Origin: Alphaproteobacteria bacterium
Lineage (GTDB): Bacteria > Pseudomonadota > Alphaproteobacteria > JAAXGF01
Assembly: GCA_012267605.1 (NCBI GenBank)
Contig: JAAXGF010000296.1
Span: forward strand, 1-8,511
Length of the DNA stretch: 8,511 nt
Direction of reading: 5' to 3'
Both the position numbers and the translations under genes were made by a program. The notes under the pieces were generated by a model. The model saw nothing but the letters and a program-made list of their open reading frames with translations. It did no database searches and had not been told where the DNA came from. Position 1 is the stretch's first letter. Each line of letters opens with the position of its first letter. Positions 5,598-8,511 of the stretch are shown here, piece by piece.

Positions 5598-6086
5598 TCA
5601 AATCAGTGCCGATTCATTTTTATGGCCAGACCACTTGGGCAGATCATCGTACAAATCGATCATCCGCACGCCATAGAAGATGTGACATGTAGGCTTGAAG
5701 GCGTCGGGAACCGTCGGTGGACTTCCAAAATCGAATAGCGATGGAAACGCAAGCCACATGCGGCGTCCTTCATCCGCGATCAGCGTCCCGCACAAGGCAC
5801 AACTCACCTTACAAGGGAGAATTCTCTCCCGCCTATTGAGTTCGCCGTTGTAGAAGACAAGGTGGTTCACCCCCTCCAAAAATCTAACATGGTGTTTGTG
5901 GAATATTGCCGCCCATTGCATGGGAGCGCCGTGCAGCTTTTGGCAGGCCTTGCAATGACAAATTTTTGCATCTACCGGATCGGCGCAAACTTCATATTTT
6001 ATCGCATTGCAAAAACAGCTTGCTTGGTATTTTGGCGCGAACGAACCATCGGTATTTAGCCCAAAGATTTCGGCAAATTCCTTCAT
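5598..6086 (-). CDS. GFA (CENP-V/Mss4-fold) family zinc protein
   Basis: A 162-residue protein of the family named after glutathione-dependent formaldehyde-activating enzyme, which adds glutathione to formaldehyde; most members have unproven substrates. All expected zinc ligands are present: the structural site from C24, C26, C96 and C99 (SCFCNAIKYEV and CALCGTLIAD), and the putative catalytic site from C43, C45 and C48 (CHCKACQKLHGAPM). The rest of the Mss4 fold is recognisable, with AIFHKHHVRFLEGVNHLVFY between the sites. GGAG (complement of 6095-6098) lies 8 bases before the ATG at 6086. No glutathione or formaldehyde gene lies nearby, so a specific reaction cannot be assigned. It is probably a single-gene transcript on the strand opposite to the core cluster. 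Confidence 0.9.
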   Translation of the reverse strand: MKEFAEIFGLNTDGSFAPKYQASCFCNAIKYEVCADPVDAKICHCKACQKLHGAPMQWAAIFHKHHVRFLEGVNHLVFYNGELNRRERILPCKVSCALCGTLIADEGRRMWLAFPSLFDFGSPPTVPDAFKPTCHIFYGVRMIDLYDDLPKWSGHKNESALI

Positions 6087-6113
6087 TGCTGCGTCTCCAC
6101 CAGCTAAGCAACC

Positions 6114-6137
6114 AAAAAAAAATGAAACCCCGCGGGG
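6114..6137 (-). terminator. Weak terminator-like element ahead of GFA gene
   Basis: On the - strand the perfect palindrome CCCCGCGGGG (6128-6137) is followed by TTTCA and a run of nine T (6114-6122). The U-tract is good, but the palindrome can only make a 3-bp stem with a CGCG loop, unless GGGG pairs instead with the CCCC at 6146-6149. It would stop transcripts arriving from the kinase before they enter the GFA gene. Confidence 0.3.
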
Positions 6138-6293
6138 AAACGTGTGGGGCCGAGTTCATCGATAGGCATATCGGGGAGCCTTGATGTTGTTAGGCACCCG
6201 CCATTCGGAGGCGAAGTCAGCTACCCGAAAGACAGCCAACTTCGTTGCGCTACAAAAAATATCTTTATCTCATGCTAGCCTAGCCGACAAGCC

Positions 6294-6323
6294 AAGAAAA
6301 AGCCCCGCCGGAGCGAGGTGGGG
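6294..6323 (-). terminator. Rho-independent terminator for the kinase transcript
   Basis: On the - strand CCCCACC (6317-6323) pairs with GGCGGGG (6303-6309) over 7 bp, with one mismatch-tolerant wobble, around a 7-nt loop. CTTTTTCTT (6294-6302) follows directly. The direction matches the histidine kinase genes, whose last stop is at 6529, about 205 bases upstream. In the + direction there is no T-run, so it is one-way. Confidence 0.55.
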
Positions 6324-6528
6324 AGCGATGAGCTTTGACGCCATTTTGCCCCGGTTGGTTTGAAAGAAATATATGATAACGCCCTAACTAAATTCATATC
6401 ACGGCGGCTAAATTTCGTAATCCCCAGCTTGCCACGACCGCTCTACGGCAAAGTACGGACCTTGATCGGGTGTTCGATTTTCGCCCCCTCTTCACCCGGA
6501 GCCGTAATTAGTAGTGTGAGGAATCGCT

Positions 6529-7209
6529 TCAGGCATCTCCTCGGTTCAACGTAGCACGCAGTTTTTGGGCCAAGGTGGCCCTCGAGTATGGCTTACGCAG
6601 AATTTCCTCGCTCTCAACGCTCTCTACATTCTGTTCGAATGCCGTGTCCGCGTATCCGGACGTGTATAGAACCTTGAGATCAGGAAATTGCTGACGCGCT
6701 TTACGGGAAAGTTCGAACCCGCTCAACCCACCGGGAAGGATCACGTCGGTGAACAAGATCGCAACATCCGGTGTATTAGCAAGCACTGCGAGCGCCGCTG
6801 CGCCATCTTCCGCCGCAACCGCCTGGTATCCAAGATGAGCGAGAAACTTGATCGCCAGTTTTCGCACCTCTTTCTCATCCTCGACCACAAGGATAACTTC
6901 ACCCCTTCCCTCCGGAGTTGCTTCCTGCGAGACCAGCCTCTCAGCGCCTGGTTTTGGCTGATCCTCCAGCCTTGGGAGGTATAGTGTCACGGTGGTCCCG
7001 CGCCCGACTTCACTTTCTATATCAACATGCCCGTTCGATTGCTTGGCGAAGCCGTAAACCCTGCTGAGACCCAAGCCGCTCCCTTCGCCCACCTCCTTCG
7101 TGGTAAAAAAGGGATCGAAAGCGCGCTCGATCACTTCGGGCGACATGCCCGTCCCCCGGTCGTGGACCGCGAACATTAAATAATCTCCCGGCCGCACCTC
7201 CGCGTCCAT
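6529..7209 (-). CDS. Kinase C-terminal half: ATPase G boxes plus receiver domain
   Basis: This 226-residue frame continues the kinase of 7022-8511 after a frameshift. It carries the second half of the HATPase domain: the G1 box DRGTGMSPEV (17-26), F box AFDPFFTTKE (30-39) and G2 box GEGSGLGLS (41-49), ending at about residue 80 in LYLPR. After a linker comes a receiver domain (about 104-222) with acidic residues E110-D111, phospho-acceptor D155 in FTDVILPGG, T183 in YTSGYA and K206 in RKPYSR. Its ATG at 7209 has AGGAGA (complement of 7217-7222) with GGAG 8 bases upstream, which is well placed, so this half may be translated separately. Alone it lacks the phospho-accepting histidine and the N box, so as a kinase it would be inactive, but the receiver could still fold. 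It is either half of a recently broken gene or a sequencing artefact. Confidence 0.75.
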   Translation of the reverse strand: MDAEVRPGDYLMFAVHDRGTGMSPEVIERAFDPFFTTKEVGEGSGLGLSRVYGFAKQSNGHVDIESEVGRGTTVTLYLPRLEDQPKPGAERLVSQEATPEGRGEVILVVEDEKEVRKLAIKFLAHLGYQAVAAEDGAAALAVLANTPDVAILFTDVILPGGLSGFELSRKARQQFPDLKVLYTSGYADTAFEQNVESVESEEILRKPYSRATLAQKLRATLNRGDA

Positions 7210-8511
7210 CCCAACGTCTCCTGTTTAGGTGTACATTGGCAATATTGATCGTCAGCCTGCCACCTTTGGGCATGGCGTCTCGATCATTCAGCATCAGGTT
7301 GAGCAGTGCGTTCTGAAGTTCGTCCACGTCGACACGTATTTTCCACAGCCCTTCACCAATAGCCAGATCGAGTTCAAAGATTTCGCCCAACGTTCGCCGC
7401 AACAGGTTGCTTAATTCCGATGCAAGATTCGCGAGATCAACGACAATGGGACGGAGAGGTTTTCGGCTGGAAAACGACAGTAGGTGTTCGGTAAGATGGG
7501 CACCCCGATGAACCGCCTTCATCGCTCTTTGCACGTGCTCGGCCTGTGGACCGGTTTTGCCGACTTCTTTCCCCAAGAACTCGAGATTGCCAAGGATAAC
7601 CGCAAGTAAATTGTTGAAATCGTGAGCGACACCACCGGTAAGCTGACCAATCGCCTGCATTTTTTGTGCATGGCGGAGTTGATCCTCGGCCTGTTTACGT
7701 TCGGTGATGTCTTGAGCGATACCAACCATCCTGATTGGCTTGCCGGCTTTGTCTAAGACGACCTCCGCTTCTTCGTGAATTACCCGCACCTCACCGTTGG
7801 GTTTAACGATGCGGAATTCAATGTCCCATGGTTTGTGAAGACGGAGCGAATTGTATTCGCCCACGATTATCCTGTCCCTGTCGTCCGGATGAACAGCTTT
7901 CAAATAGTCTTCGTGGTTCAGTGGCGAATTTTTGGGGTCGACTCCCAAATGGCGGTACAGCTCTTCGGATCGCTTTACGTCGCCAGTTTTGACGTTCCAA
8001 TCCCAGCTGCCGAATTGGGCAATCCGCTCCGCATTAGCGAACATGGTTATCTGCTCGCGCAATGCTTTCTCGGCCCGAGATCGCTCGACGATCTCTTTCT
8101 TTAACGCCGCGTTGTCTATCGCCGCCTGTTTAAAAATCTCGAACATGGAGATCATCAGGCCCGTCAACACGCACACATAGCTCGTCTTCTTGAGGGTATG
8201 CGCGGCGTCAAACTCGAAGTCAAACAAAGCGCCTGAAAAAGACATGAAAACAGCCTGACCGACGAAGCCGACAATTAGGGACAAAACTAGCCAGTACTCG
8301 AACGCGCTTGTTCGCCATTCGCCCTTTTGCAAATAGCCCACAAGGGCAAGCAGGAAAAACAGCGCCGGTAGGAACTCCTCGGGGCGGTGGAAAACGAGTT
8401 CGGGATAATATGCTCGGGGAAGAGGGACGAATGCGAAAAAGAGGAAGTTGGTTAAAGTAAAGAATGCCGTGAAAAGATACACGGTCCGTTCGCTGATTCT
8501 TCCTTCATCCC
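7022..8511 (-). CDS. Hybrid sensor histidine kinase, N-terminal part (frameshifted)
   Basis: The frame is open to the right window edge, so the true start lies outside; a GTG at 8482 is the first start-like codon. Numbering from that GTG, four hydrophobic segments (about 1-22, 37-51, 64-83 and 101-117) form a membrane sensor domain of MASE type with AAHTLKKTSY at 93-102. A short coiled coil follows, then a PAS domain (about 145-263, ending GIAQDITERK) and the HisKA region with the phospho-accepting His287 in GGVAHDFNNLLAVI. The first part of the ATPase domain contains the N box LLNLMLNDRDAMPKGG (393-408), where the usual NARDAM reads NDRDAM. From about residue 421 the protein leaves the family pattern and runs 65 unrelated residues to the TGA at 7022-7024. 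The matching remainder lies in another frame (6529-7209). Its signal is unknown. Confidence 0.85.
   Translation of the reverse strand, partial: DEGRISERTVYLFTAFFTLTNFLFFAFVPLPRAYYPELVFHRPEEFLPALFFLLALVGYLQKGEWRTSAFEYWLVLSLIVGFVGQAVFMSFSGALFDFEFDAAHTLKKTSYVCVLTGLMISMFEIFKQAAIDNAALKKEIVERSRAEKALREQITMFANAERIAQFGSWDWNVKTGDVKRSEELYRHLGVDPKNSPLNHEDYLKAVHPDDRDRIIVGEYNSLRLHKPWDIEFRIVKPNGEVRVIHEEAEVVLDKAGKPIRMVGIAQDITERKQAEDQLRHAQKMQAIGQLTGGVAHDFNNLLAVILGNLEFLGKEVGKTGPQAEHVQRAMKAVHRGAHLTEHLLSFSSRKPLRPIVVDLANLASELSNLLRRTLGEIFELDLAIGEGLWKIRVDVDELQNALLNLMLNDRDAMPKGGRLTINIANVHLNRRRWDGRGGAAGRLFNVRGPRPGDGHVARSDRARFRSLFYHEGGGRRERLGSQQGLRLRQAIERAC
7207..7240 (-). other. Frameshift junction within the kinase ATPase domain
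   Basis: The upstream frame is still family-like through NIANVHLN, and the next family-like residues AEVRPGDY are in the +1 frame. Between the Leu codon of VHL and the Val codon of EVRPG there are 28 bases, so one base is extra or two are missing. The downstream frame meets TAA just before the junction, so simple read-through is impossible. The segment contains AGGAGA and ATG 8 bases after its GGAG, a ready-made re-initiation site. Confidence 0.8.

Larger units (their letters stand above)
6087..6528. other. Non-coding gap between GFA gene and kinase
   Basis: The 442 bases hold no gene I can support. Two short open frames on the + strand (starting 6181 and 6360) have no ribosome-binding site, no family resemblance and would run through terminator-like sequence. 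The gap contains two GC-rich elements followed by T-runs on the - strand (6114-6137 and 6294-6323), described separately. Part of it (about 6360-6420) is A/T-rich. The promoter for the GFA gene should lie in the first 100 bases, but I cannot point to clear boxes. Confidence 0.45.

Noticed and set aside
6181..6554. Two short + strand open frames between the GFA gene and the kinase
   Set aside because: They have no ribosome-binding site or family resemblance, the first spans a - strand terminator, and the second overlaps the kinase end antisense.
7022..7206. A genuine overlapping gene pair at the kinase break
   Set aside because: The last 65 residues of the upstream frame are Arg/Gly-rich and unlike any domain, as expected of out-of-frame reading over the conserved ATPase code.
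1..8511. CRISPR array, insertion sequence or toxin-antitoxin pair
   Set aside because: No regularly spaced repeats, transposase motifs, terminal inverted repeats or paired small genes were seen on either strand.

Overview
The window reads as an alphaproteobacterial chromosome, most likely Rhodospirillales-like (inferred from gene order and protein flavour). A conserved lipid-synthesis/ribosome cluster on the + strand fills the left and centre. A decayed-looking accessory region, coding only on the - strand, fills the right.

Left edge (1-528): no convincing gene. It holds a nested inverted-repeat structure and a sigma-54-like element. At 529-987 is an unrecognised single-pass membrane protein with an acidic tail containing two copies of a DIAPAA motif. 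The gap at 988-1259 carries the best promoter in the window, with an operator-like dyad over its -35 box and a second perfect palindrome in the presumed leader.

Core cluster (1260-5191, +): yceD (DUF177, 23S rRNA/L32-linked), rpmF (ribosomal protein L32), plsX (phosphate acyltransferase), fabH (ketoacyl-ACP synthase III), ihfA (IHF alpha), a MerR-family regulator, then tRNA-Pro(GGG) with an encoded CCA end. plsX and fabH overlap by 4 nt, and ihfA and merR are 2 nt apart. The cluster couples the start of fatty acid and phospholipid synthesis to ribosome assembly. ihfA-merR probably has an additional promoter of its own.

Transition (5192-5597): directly after tRNA-Pro come two 9-bp direct repeats one helical turn apart, a degenerate initiator-tRNA-like sequence with an intact CAT anticodon arm, and the eroded 5' part of a small Cys-rich gene on the - strand. 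These look like leftovers of integration and excision at a tRNA gene, though no integrase is present.

Right part (5598-8511, -): a GFA-family (Mss4-fold, zinc) protein; a 442-bp non-coding gap with two terminator-like elements facing the - strand; and a hybrid sensor histidine kinase (membrane sensor, PAS, HisKA, HATPase, receiver) entering from beyond the right edge. The kinase is split by a +1 frameshift inside its ATPase domain. A good ribosome-binding site and ATG sit exactly at the break, so the C-terminal half could be made separately.

No complete new defence or mobile system is visible. The points most worth checking are the split kinase, the tRNA-fMet-like remnant with its repeats, and the DIAPAA-repeat membrane protein.
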